Made by a program: the position numbers and the translations under genes. Source: Frigoriflavimonas asaccharolytica (lineage in GTDB: Bacteria > Bacteroidota > Bacteroidia > Flavobacteriales > Weeksellaceae). From it: a stretch of DNA of 64,000 nucleotides. Where the stretch lies: the NCBI RefSeq assembly GCF_013294015.1, contig NZ_JABSNO010000006.1:62001-126000 (forward strand), written 5' to 3'. Every line of letters begins with the position of its first letter. Within the stretch, counting starts at the first letter, position 1. Under the pieces are notes generated by a model. That model did no database searches and was not told the origin of the DNA. It saw nothing but the letters and a program-made list of their open reading frames with translations. Of this stretch, positions 35,916 to 43,596 are shown one piece after another.

Positions 35916-35939
35916 AATGTGGTTTGATTTAAAGAATTT

Positions 35940-37127
35940 CTACAAAGTATATCCTTTTTTAGAGCCAATTTCTAAGATAGATTTTTCTATGGCTTTTCCT
36001 AAATCATCGCTTTCAGAATTTCCACGTTTTTTAAGTTCTGCATCAATGAATGTTTGTCTTTTTACCGCCAATTCTGAAATTTGTTTTTGTAAGCTAGATC
36101 TCTCTTTGCTGTTTTTATCTACTATTTTAGCAATTTCTGCTTTGGTTTTTCCTTGTAATTCTGCGGGAAGTTCTTCGTTTTTAATTTCTCCTAAAAAATC
36201 TTTGTCGCTTTCTGCTTTGTCCACCATATCCCAAGATTCGTTTTTGTATGCAGCAGATTTTGTTTTTGCAACCGATCTTTCTACAGCATTTGCTTTAGAC
36301 ATTGATGCTGCATTTTGATCTTGTACTGCTTGCATTCTTTTTTTCTCCATTCCTTGGCTTCCGTAACTGATGTATGTTTCGTTTAATTTCACGTTGCAAT
36401 CGGAAATTTTATCATCGTACGGAGTTGCAATAAACACTACTTTTTGGTTAGAATCTATGTTGAAATATTTTCCAAGACCTTGTGTCGCTCCATCTTGCCA
36501 GAAAGTTCGGATTCCTTCTTCTCTGTTTCCGCAGAATATAGTATTGATGAAAATATTTTTCTTTTTCGCATCTGCAATTGCTTCTTTATAATTAATTCCT
36601 TGCTGATCGAAGGCTTCATTTCCTGCGATATAAACCAATTTCATGCTTTTGTCAGAATTATTCCATTCTAATTGTGATGTAGCATCTTTAATTACTGCAC
36701 CACAATATTCGGTTCCGCCATTGGTTTTTAAGGCGAATAATTTTTCAGAGATTAAATCTAAATCTTGCGTTAAAGGTGTTACTTTTCGTATCCAATTTTT
36801 GTCCGAAATTCCATCGTTTCCATATTCGTACAAGGCGATTTCTATTTTTGGTGCTTTTCCGTTGTATTTCAAAGTGGTCAAAGTATTTACAATGTTCCAA
36901 AGTCGAGATTTCGCTTGATCGATCAAACCGTCCATAGAACTGGAAGTGTCTAATAAAATAGCAACTTGAATGGTGTTTTCCGCTAAATTATTTGCAGAAA
37001 TTGGATTTTCAATTTTTGGTTCTACAGAATTTCGATGGTTTATTTCTGTTTTATTTCCCAATTTTACTGATGCAAAAGCAAGAACTGTACTTGCTAAAAT
37101 TCCTGTGATTAAAAAGTTCTTTTTCAT
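35940..37127 (-). CDS. Secreted vWA-domain protein
   Basis: 395 aa with signal peptide MKKNFLITGILASTVLAFA. The von Willebrand A domain starts at IQVAILLDTSSSMDGLIDQ, giving the MIDAS DxSxS metal site; later MIDAS residues fall around TNGGTEYCG. A helical, Lys/Glu-rich C-terminal region follows (QKQISELAVKRQTFIDAELKKR). It is probably periplasmic and binds a protein partner. It is the distal gene of a group with the MuiA-like and SIMPL proteins. Confidence 0.8.
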   Translation of the reverse strand: MKKNFLITGILASTVLAFASVKLGNKTEINHRNSVEPKIENPISANNLAENTIQVAILLDTSSSMDGLIDQAKSRLWNIVNTLTTLKYNGKAPKIEIALYEYGNDGISDKNWIRKVTPLTQDLDLISEKLFALKTNGGTEYCGAVIKDATSQLEWNNSDKSMKLVYIAGNEAFDQQGINYKEAIADAKKKNIFINTIFCGNREEGIRTFWQDGATQGLGKYFNIDSNQKVVFIATPYDDKISDCNVKLNETYISYGSQGMEKKRMQAVQDQNAASMSKANAVERSVAKTKSAAYKNESWDMVDKAESDKDFLGEIKNEELPAELQGKTKAEIAKIVDKNSKERSSLQKQISELAVKRQTFIDAELKKRGNSESDDLGKAIEKSILEIGSKKGYTL

Positions 37128-37156
37128 AATGTTTTATTTTAAGTTGTTGTTTATTT

Positions 37157-37289
37157 AGTCCGAAGTCCGAAGTCAGAGGTTTTAAGTATGTAGAAATTGT
37201 TTTGGGTTTATTTGATTTTAATTCTCAATTTTATCTTTTAGTCTTCCATCTTCCATCTTCGGTCTTCGGTCTTCCAACTTCCGACTTCT
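37157..37289. repeat. Two heptanucleotide arrays in opposite orientation
   Basis: AGTCCGA x2 plus AGTCAGA at 37157-37177 (GAAGTCC units on the plus strand), and seven units of the type GTCTTCC/ATCTTCC/GTCTTCG at 37241-37289, which read GAAGACC/GAAGATG on the minus strand. The second array begins at the MuiA stop codon. Confidence 0.7.
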
Positions 37290-38880
37290 ACCTTTGATAA
37301 TACCTAATCTGCATTTCTTTCGGATATTTTACTTCGTAAGAAAGATCAATTTTTTCGGTTGCCCCACTCGAAATGTTTCTGGACCAAAGAATACTTCCTG
37401 TTTTCTCGTCTAAAACTCCGTTGCCAATTTCTAAAGATTTCACCGATATTTTTGAATTTTCGCTGATTGGAAGTTGATCCAAAATCTCTAATTCTATGGT
37501 TTCTTTCGTATTATTTCTGATGCTTGTTTGGAAAGTTTCGGTTTCCCATTTGTTAGAATTCAGGATTTTCTGCGAAGTTTTATCTTCAACTTTAATTCTT
37601 TTCACCACAATTCTTTCATCAACTCCTAAAGAAATTGGGAATTCATCTTTTACATAATTGCTTGTAATATTGGTTTTGCCGATGTAATTTTCCTCAAAAT
37701 AAATATTCGCTTCTCCAGAAATCAAGTTCAAATTTTGCCAGTTTTTCACAAATGCCATCAAGAAAACTTGATTATTTATTTTCGGAACAACGTGATATTT
37801 GTAGGTTGCATCCACAGTTTTCTTGTCCAGAATTACGTATTGTTCCTTTTCTTGGCTCATGATATTTTGCTTGTAATTCAGCTCATACAAAACATTCATT
37901 TGATTATCTGAAACCGTCGCTACAGGAATTTGAACTGGTGCTGCATCTTGTCGCATTTGATAAGAATTAGATTCCATTGAAACAGATTTTTCTGCGTAAC
38001 CTTTTTTTACTTCATCATAATTATGAGCCGTATATTCTGCAACATAAAGTGGTGATAAAATTGGGCGATTTTGGTTATAAGTTGGTTTGTAGGTAGAAAC
38101 AAATAATTTTATATTGGTCCAATCTTGTCCTGTTTTTTGATAAATTTTTCCTTTATAAATTATTTCTAGAGGTTTTTTGGTAGAAATTGCTTTCAAATCA
38201 TAAGATGGAACCCAACCTGCGTTTGCAACAATGTAGCTTACACCTAAATCAAAATTCATGTCATTTTCGGCAAGAATTTCTAAAATCAATTCTTTTTTAT
38301 TCAAATTTTTATTGGTTTGCTCTTCTGCCAATTGTTTGTTGAATTTTGATACATTTTCATTTAAAGCAGACTTTTCTTCATTCAGCAAATAGAGTTGGTT
38401 TTCTATTTCCAGCATTCTTTTTCCATAAAATTCAGTGAGTTTTATCAATTGTTCTTGCGGTGTAGATTTATCATTGGTAGAAATTTTTAGATTATCATTA
38501 ATGATGTTTTTTTCGCCAGAAAGAGCATTAATTTTAATATTTAAAAGATTGATTAACCTCTGATTTTTCTTGAGTTCAACATCCAATTTTTTTTCCACTT
38601 CAGACAATTCATTTGCTTTCAAATAATTATTAAAAGGCGTGATAGAAAGTAGAGTAGTGTTCTTTTCTAAATTGATTTTGTAGGTGTTTTCATCTAAATC
38701 ATTAGGAAGATTGATGATTTTCACCAGGTTTCTGCCTTTTTTTAAATTCACTTGAGTGTTTCCAAAAACTTTGGCGCCTTGCAAAAAAACGGTGGCTTGT
38801 TTTACGGTGATTTCTTTTTTAATTTCTTGTGCATTTAAGAATGAAAAAGAGAGGATTAGGATGAAGAAATAGGATTTCAT
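37288..38880 (-). CDS. MuiA/DUF4139-family envelope protein
   Basis: 530 aa from the ATG at 38880, chosen for signal peptide MKSYFFILILSFSFLNAQ. N-terminal beta domain (VKQATVFLQGAKVFG) of the DUF4140 type, a long coiled-coil (about 90-190; VEKKLDVELKKNQRLINLL), then the DUF4139 beta-sandwich region with LGVSYIVANAGWVPSYDLKAI and GEANIYFEENYIGKTNI. The family includes 'mucoidy inhibitor' MuiA; its biochemical role is unknown. A candidate LytTR operator lies 62-93 nt upstream of the start codon. Confidence 0.82.
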   Translation of the reverse strand: MKSYFFILILSFSFLNAQEIKKEITVKQATVFLQGAKVFGNTQVNLKKGRNLVKIINLPNDLDENTYKINLEKNTTLLSITPFNNYLKANELSEVEKKLDVELKKNQRLINLLNIKINALSGEKNIINDNLKISTNDKSTPQEQLIKLTEFYGKRMLEIENQLYLLNEEKSALNENVSKFNKQLAEEQTNKNLNKKELILEILAENDMNFDLGVSYIVANAGWVPSYDLKAISTKKPLEIIYKGKIYQKTGQDWTNIKLFVSTYKPTYNQNRPILSPLYVAEYTAHNYDEVKKGYAEKSVSMESNSYQMRQDAAPVQIPVATVSDNQMNVLYELNYKQNIMSQEKEQYVILDKKTVDATYKYHVVPKINNQVFLMAFVKNWQNLNLISGEANIYFEENYIGKTNITSNYVKDEFPISLGVDERIVVKRIKVEDKTSQKILNSNKWETETFQTSIRNNTKETIELEILDQLPISENSKISVKSLEIGNGVLDEKTGSILWSRNISSGATEKIDLSYEVKYPKEMQIRYYQR

Positions 38881-38941
38881 TGTAGAAGTATTTGTTGATT
38901 TCTGTAGTAAAACTATCAAAATAATGGCCCCGAAATTTCCA

Positions 38942-38973
38942 AACTTGGTGAATCGGGGTTTTCACTTGGTGAA
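38942..38973. promoter_or_regulatory. Candidate LytTR operator upstream of the muiA-like gene
   Basis: ACTTGGTGAAT at 38942-38952 and again at 38963-38973: identical direct repeats with a 21-bp period, two DNA turns. The same repeat with the same period occurs at 39972-40002. Confidence 0.72.
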
Positions 38974-38977
38974 TGGT

Positions 38978-39913
38978 TTATTTTGGAATATTGAATGATT
39001 TTAAATCGCCATTAGAATTCATTATTAAATATTCTTTCTTGTTGGTCTGCACTTTTTTAATCTTCATTTTCACCTCGTACATTATCTGAATGACGGGTTC
39101 TAAAACGACAGGATTTAGTACAAAATCAAAATCTTTATCGAAAATAGGTTGATAATAAATGGTTGAATTTTTTGAAACCTGATTGATATTCGAGGAACGA
39201 ACAAGATCGAGCGAAGAACTGTTGTACGCTTCATAAGATTTGTACATTTCCACCGGTAGTTTGGTGATGAAACCATCGGAAAATGTTTTATCTTCGTTTA
39301 TAAAAGTTTGAGCAGCAATAGTTTCGTAACTTTTTACTTTTTCTGCAAGCATCGTTTTTGCTTTGGCTGAAACTTCTTTTTTTATGTCGTCTAATTTTGT
39401 GGAATAATAATCTACGCGAACCAAATCGTAAATTTCATTTTCTGCAAGATTTTTTATAAAACCATCTAATTGTTGCGCATTAGAAAATTTAATATGAATG
39501 TTTTTTTTAATTTCAAAACCTTTTGGAATTTCGTTGTAGGTTCTTTTACTAAACAATTTTCTCACGGTTTCGTAATCGTAAACTGGCACAAACGAAATCA
39601 TATCTGTAAAAATTTCCACGTTTTTTTGAAGTTTAATCTGTTTTAAAGATTCAGAAATTCTCTCATCTATAATTTGATTGGCTTCAGTTTGCGTTTTTCC
39701 CGTTTGCGTAACGCTGAAAATAGCAACAAATTGGTCTGCTTTTACATTGGCCATTCCTTTCACGTTGATGTAAATTTCGCCATCTCTTGGTGGACTTACA
39801 ACGACTGCATTTTGCGAAAAATCGTTAATTGTTCTGTAATTTATATTACCAGAAACTTGAGAATAGCAAATTGTATTAATGCTTAAAAGTGCGATGAATG
39901 TTAGCGATTTCAT
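38978..39913 (-). CDS. SIMPL (DUF541) domain envelope protein
   Basis: 311 aa from the ATG at 39913 (signal peptide MKSLTFIALLSINTICYSQ). The SIMPL domain starts at GEIYINVKGMANVKADQFVAIFSVTQTGKTQTEANQIIDERI, continues with paired strands and helices (GFEIKKNIHIKFSNAQQLDGFIKNL), and ends with a strand near QIMYEVKMKIKK. Such proteins are periplasmic or outer-membrane-associated; their role is poorly known. It is divergent from the LytS-type kinase gene, with a shared operator between them. Confidence 0.8.
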   Translation of the reverse strand: MKSLTFIALLSINTICYSQVSGNINYRTINDFSQNAVVVSPPRDGEIYINVKGMANVKADQFVAIFSVTQTGKTQTEANQIIDERISESLKQIKLQKNVEIFTDMISFVPVYDYETVRKLFSKRTYNEIPKGFEIKKNIHIKFSNAQQLDGFIKNLAENEIYDLVRVDYYSTKLDDIKKEVSAKAKTMLAEKVKSYETIAAQTFINEDKTFSDGFITKLPVEMYKSYEAYNSSSLDLVRSSNINQVSKNSTIYYQPIFDKDFDFVLNPVVLEPVIQIMYEVKMKIKKVQTNKKEYLIMNSNGDLKSFNIPK

Positions 39914-39936
39914 AATATTTTTGTTTAATGATGAAG

Positions 39937-39944
39937 CAAATTTA
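39937..39944 (-). promoter_or_regulatory. -7 box of the SIMPL gene
   Basis: TAAATTTG on the minus strand fits TAnnTTTG exactly, 24 nt before the start codon at 39913. A TTTG directly next to the LytTR-like operator lies 24 nt further upstream, slightly long for a -33 box. Confidence 0.55.
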
Positions 39945-39971
39945 GGATTATGAAGCAGCGATTTTTGGCAA

Positions 39972-40002
39972 ACTTGGTGAATCTCGCTTTTCACTTGGTG
40001 AA
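39972..40002. promoter_or_regulatory. Candidate LytTR operator between SIMPL and kinase genes
   Basis: ACTTGGTGAA at 39972-39981 and 39993-40002, period 21 bp, with an intervening sequence similar to the 38942 copy (TCTCGCTTTTC here, TCGGGGTTTTC there). It ends 5 bp before the -33 box of the kinase promoter, the usual activator position. Confidence 0.78.
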
Positions 40003-40007
40003 GCGTA

Positions 40008-40037
40008 TTTGATAGACAATTTATATATCTATCTTTG
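40008..40037 (+). promoter_or_regulatory. Bacteroidota-type promoter of the LytS-like kinase
   Basis: -33 TTTG at 40008-40011, 18-nt spacer, -7 TATCTTTG at 40030-40037 (exact TAnnTTTG). The predicted start of transcription falls at about the GTG start codon at 40042, so the mRNA may be leaderless. Confidence 0.7.
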
Positions 40038-40041
40038 TATT

Positions 40042-41817
40042 GTGAAAATTTTTAAAAATTATTTCCTGATTTTCCTTTTGTCTTTTGGTGGAATTTTTTC
40101 TGCGCAAAATTCAAATGTAGTGTCTGAAATTAAAAGCCAATCCAATCAATTAGAAAATGCCATCAAAAACAATGATGTAAAAAAACAAGCGGAAATTTAT
40201 ATTTCGATTGCAGATACTTATTTTAATCAAAGCAACTTTTCTAAAAGCGAAGAGAATTTAAATAAAGCAAAAAATATTTACGAAAAAACTAAAGATAAAA
40301 ATGGTTTAGCCACTGTTTCCAGAAAATTAGCGCAAACCCAAGAAAGCCAAAATAAAACCAAAAGTGCTGCCGCAAATTATGAAAAAGCGGCAAGTTTTAG
40401 CAAATCTAAAAAGCAAGAAATTACAAACAGAAACGATTATTCTCGGGTTGCTTCAAAATCTTTGGAAGCGAAGGAAAAAGCCGTTCAAGGAAATATAATT
40501 TTGAATGATGAATCTTCTAATTCTGATGAATTGGCTAAAGATTATTCTAACCTCGCAGAAATTAATGTTCAACAAAAAAACATTCCGAAAGCTGCAGAAA
40601 ACCTGAATAATGCCTACGAAATTTCTAAAACTTCGCAACCAAGTCAAGCCATTGTTATCAACCAAAAAATGACGGATTTATATGTAGATAATAAAAATTT
40701 TGATAAAGCAATTGAGGTTAAAAAACAAGTTTTAAAAGAAGATTTTGTAAAAGGAAATTCTGAAGAAAATGTAAATCAAATTCAAGAATTGGCAGATATT
40801 TATTTACAAAAAAATGATGTGAATGAAGCGATCAAATTATTTAAAAATGCGTATCAAATTTCGTTGGAAAAAGGCCACACTTTGGAAGCCCAAAAATCTG
40901 TAGAAAAACTCGATAGTTTATACCAATCTGCGGGAAATACTACAGAATCAATGCTTTTATATAGAGATTTCTTGGCAAAATTGCCCAATCTGGTTCAAAA
41001 CGATCGAGGTTTAGTGGATTCAAAAATTTTGGAAGAAACGGAAAATAAGATTGCTCTTCTAGAAAAGGAAAAGCAATTGAAAGATGAACTCATTCGGAAG
41101 AAAAATATCTTTAATTATGCATTAATTGCTGCGTTGCTTTTACTTTCTGGCTTGGTATTTTTCATTTTTAAAACCTTGAAGAAAGTGCAGATTAAAAACA
41201 AAAAAATCGCCTTGCAATCTCTGCGAAGAGAAATGAATCCGCATTTTATTTTTAATAGTTTAAATTCTGTTAATCAATTTATTGCAACCAATAATGAATT
41301 GGAAGCGAACCAATATTTAACCAAATTTTCAAAATTAATGCGTGGCGTGATGGAAAATTCTACGGAAGATTTCATTCCTTTTTCGCAAGAATTAGATTTA
41401 TTGACCAATTATCTTTCCCTTGAAAAAACACGTTTCACTGATAAATTTGAGTTTGAAATTACGGTAAATGAAAATTTGAATCAGCAAAATTTGTTGATTC
41501 CAGGAATGAAGATTCAACCCTTTTTAGAAAATGCAATTTGGCACGGATTGCGGTATAGAACCGAAAAAGGTTTTCTGAAACTAAATTTTGAAAAAGAAAT
41601 AGATACTTTAAAAATCACTATCGAAGATAATGGAATTGGCATTGAAGAAAGTAAAAAACAAAAAACTGAACACCAAAAAAATCGAGAAGGACGCGGAATG
41701 AAAAATACTTTGGAACGTATAAAACTGCTGAATGATTTGTATAAAAGAAATATCATTTGTGAGGTAAAAGATTCTGAGAATGGTGTTTTGGTGGAATTGA
41801 AAATGAATTTAGAATAA
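40042..41817 (+). CDS. TPR-containing LytS-type sensor histidine kinase
   Basis: 591 aa from GTG at 40042, which gives signal peptide VKIFKNYFLIFLLSFGGIFSAQ; a TTG at 40009 would fall in the promoter. Periplasmic TPRs (about 25-320), one membrane helix (NYALIAALLLLSGLVFFIF, near 365), then a His_kinase (LytS/YehU) domain with His401 in REMNPHFIFNSLNSVNQFI and ATPase box ENAIWHGLRYR and EDNGIGIEES. It partners with the LytTR regulator 200 nt downstream. A LytTR-like operator sits directly before its promoter, suggesting positive autoregulation. Confidence 0.9.
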   Translation: MKIFKNYFLIFLLSFGGIFSAQNSNVVSEIKSQSNQLENAIKNNDVKKQAEIYISIADTYFNQSNFSKSEENLNKAKNIYEKTKDKNGLATVSRKLAQTQESQNKTKSAAANYEKAASFSKSKKQEITNRNDYSRVASKSLEAKEKAVQGNIILNDESSNSDELAKDYSNLAEINVQQKNIPKAAENLNNAYEISKTSQPSQAIVINQKMTDLYVDNKNFDKAIEVKKQVLKEDFVKGNSEENVNQIQELADIYLQKNDVNEAIKLFKNAYQISLEKGHTLEAQKSVEKLDSLYQSAGNTTESMLLYRDFLAKLPNLVQNDRGLVDSKILEETENKIALLEKEKQLKDELIRKKNIFNYALIAALLLLSGLVFFIFKTLKKVQIKNKKIALQSLRREMNPHFIFNSLNSVNQFIATNNELEANQYLTKFSKLMRGVMENSTEDFIPFSQELDLLTNYLSLEKTRFTDKFEFEITVNENLNQQNLLIPGMKIQPFLENAIWHGLRYRTEKGFLKLNFEKEIDTLKITIEDNGIGIEESKKQKTEHQKNREGRGMKNTLERIKLLNDLYKRNIICEVKDSENGVLVELKMNLE

Positions 41818-41873
41818 AACAATAGATTTTTATTTTCAATTGGCGACCAATGTTTTTTTTTTATCAGCAAAAT

Positions 41874-41938
41874 ATCCGTGTAAATCTGTGAAATCTGTGC
41901 GGAAAATTTGCCCACAGATCTCACAGATTTGCACAGAT
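41874..41938. repeat. CACAGATT-family palindrome between kinase and regulator genes
   Basis: CCGTGTAAATCTGTGAAATC (from 41876) pairs with CACAGATCTCACAGATTTGC (from 41913) with few mismatches. It is the same repeat family as at 29701-29993 and separates the kinase from its regulator. Confidence 0.75.
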
Positions 41939-42020
41939 GTTATTAAATAATTTAGATAATTTTGTCCTCTATGGGTTTAAAACTTTGAACATTTAACCAC
42001 AAACCTCGAATTTCAAGTAT

Positions 42021-42755
42021 ATGAAAATATCAGCAGTAATAATAGACGACGAAAAGATTGCAAGAGAAGTTCTGCGGAATTATCTCACCAAATATTGTCC
42101 GCAAGTTGAGATTTTGGGGGAAGCAGAAAACATCAAAGAAGCCATTCCTTTAATCGCAGAAAAACGACCTCAATTGGTGTTTTTGGATGTAGAAATGCCT
42201 TTCGGAAATGCTTTTGATGTGCTAGAAGCAACGAGTGAATTTTCTTATGAAACGATCTTTATCACAGCGTTTTCCGAGTATTCTTTGCAAGCATTAAATA
42301 AATCTGCGAGTTATTATATTTTGAAACCGATTGACATTCAAGAATTAATTTTGGCGGTGAATAAAGTTGTAGAAAGTGTAGAGAAGAAGGAAAGTTTTAA
42401 TCGCAATAAAATTCTATTAGAAAATCTCAAATTACAACCAGAAAAACAGCAACTCATTTTGCCCACTTTACAAGGTTTTGATGTGGTGAAAACGGAAGAT
42501 ATTGTTCGGCTACAAGCAGATGGAAATTTCACTCAAGTTTATTTAATTGACGGTACAAAAAAAATGGTTTGTCGCTTTCTGAAACATTTCGATGATTTGT
42601 TAGAAAAGCCTTTTGTGCGGGTTCATCGTTCGCATATTGTGAATACAACTTTTGTAAAATCTTATCATAAGAACGGCGAAATTCTTTTACAAGATGGTGC
42701 AGAAATAGAAGTTTCTGCGAGTTATAAAGATGGATTTTTGGGGCTTTTTAAATGA
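42021..42755 (+). CDS. LytTR-family response regulator
   Basis: 244 aa. Receiver domain with IIDDEKIAREVLRNYL, phospho-acceptor in QLVFLDVEMPFGNAFD near residue 56, and Lys in YYILKPIDI. The C-terminal LytTR DNA-binding domain starts near 140 with GFDVVKTEDIVRLQADGNFTQVYL and contains KPFVRVHRSHIVN and SASYKDGFLGLFK. LytTR domains bind two direct repeats about 21 bp apart, which fits the sites at 38942 and 39972. It probably controls the SIMPL, MuiA-like and kinase genes. Confidence 0.93.
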   Translation: MKISAVIIDDEKIAREVLRNYLTKYCPQVEILGEAENIKEAIPLIAEKRPQLVFLDVEMPFGNAFDVLEATSEFSYETIFITAFSEYSLQALNKSASYYILKPIDIQELILAVNKVVESVEKKESFNRNKILLENLKLQPEKQQLILPTLQGFDVVKTEDIVRLQADGNFTQVYLIDGTKKMVCRFLKHFDDLLEKPFVRVHRSHIVNTTFVKSYHKNGEILLQDGAEIEVSASYKDGFLGLFK

Positions 42756-42818
42756 AACTTTTACCATTAAGAATGATGAAGGGATTAAGAGAATTCAGTT
42801 TCATTTTATTTCTAACAC

Positions 42819-42968
42819 ATAAGTTAAATTTTAGACTATTAAACAGAATATAAGCGCACATTAGTTTTTAATTTCCGTGTGAAATCTTAATGACCTTAAT
42901 TTCTTAACCAAATTTTAATGGTGAAATTCCATTTATTTAAAAAAAAACCTCACATTTCTGCAAGGTTT
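42819..42968 (-). repeat. Interspersed ~150-bp repeat, copy B, ending in a terminator hairpin
   Basis: Same ordered blocks as 35758-35915, ending in AAACCTCACATTTCTGCAAGGTTT (hairpin at 42945-42968; T-run on the minus strand). It probably terminates the VapD transcript. Confidence 0.65.
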
Positions 42969-43037
42969 CAATATGTATTTTGAAATTCTTAAATCTTATA
43001 TTTCCTTTATTTCAGGAATCATTAGCCTTAAAAACAC

Positions 43038-43331
43038 CTATAAATTAGTTGCTTTTCTTTTTGCTCTCGCTGTGAAATTACTCCAATCTTCGGTTTTAAA
43101 AGCCCTTAAATCTCTTACAGAATTAGCAAACCATTCTTTGTCTGTGAGTGCATCTATTGCATCTACTAAATTTGCCAAATCGTTAAGATCACTTAAATAA
43201 ACACTTCCTTGAGTTCTAAAGAAATTAAAACCTTCCAAAATATTACTTATTTCATAATATGCATTATTGTAAGGTTCTCCATAGTATTTTTTAAGGTCAG
43301 AAACCATCATGTCAAAACTGATTGCGTACAT
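43038..43331 (-). CDS. VapD-family endoribonuclease toxin
   Basis: 97 aa, the usual VapD size. The hallmark order is visible: MYAISFDMMVSDLKKYYG, YNNAYYEISNILEGFNFFRTQGSVYL, DLNDLANLVDAIDAL and WFANSVRDLRAFKTEDWSNFT, closely matching Haemophilus VapD as I recall it. VapD is a Cas2-like ferredoxin-fold RNase that acts as a toxin. Its ATG overlaps the stop of the upstream 60-codon gene by one base (TAATG), the arrangement expected for a toxin-antitoxin pair. Confidence 0.88.
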   Translation of the reverse strand: MYAISFDMMVSDLKKYYGEPYNNAYYEISNILEGFNFFRTQGSVYLSDLNDLANLVDAIDALTDKEWFANSVRDLRAFKTEDWSNFTARAKRKATNL

Positions 43332-43513
43332 TAGTTTAAGGTTTTAAAATACTTTTCTTCTCCAAAAAATATTCTTCCGACACTATCCTTAATGGCAATT
43401 TCAATTCCTAAAAATGGATTGTTTCTAATTTTAATAATCAAACCTTCAATCCATTCTCCTAAACCTGTTAGTTCGGGGGATACTTTTACTTTTTCACCTG
43501 TTTTCATTATCAA
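43331..43513 (-). CDS. Putative antitoxin of the VapD toxin
   Basis: 60 aa (or 58 from the second ATG). A small beta-rich protein: MKTGEKVKVSPELTGLGEW, IEGLIIKIRNNPFLGIEIAI, DSVGRIFFGEEKYFKTLN. It resembles an SH3/KOW-like barrel rather than a known HTH. Translational coupling to vapD (overlap TAATG) and gene order (small gene first) support an antitoxin role. I do not recognise it as classic VapX by sequence. Confidence 0.65.
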   Translation of the reverse strand: MIMKTGEKVKVSPELTGLGEWIEGLIIKIRNNPFLGIEIAIKDSVGRIFFGEEKYFKTLN

Positions 43514-43596
43514 ATTATTAATTGAGTAAAATTACAAAAAACAAATTAAATAATAAAAAGACGTTGAAGGTTTGAATATATTTTTAAAGTAATATT

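Noticed and set aside
43038-43331. Cas2 gene
   Set aside because: The fold is shared, but the sequence follows VapD (QGSVYL, SVRDLRAFK), and there is no cas1 or repeat array.
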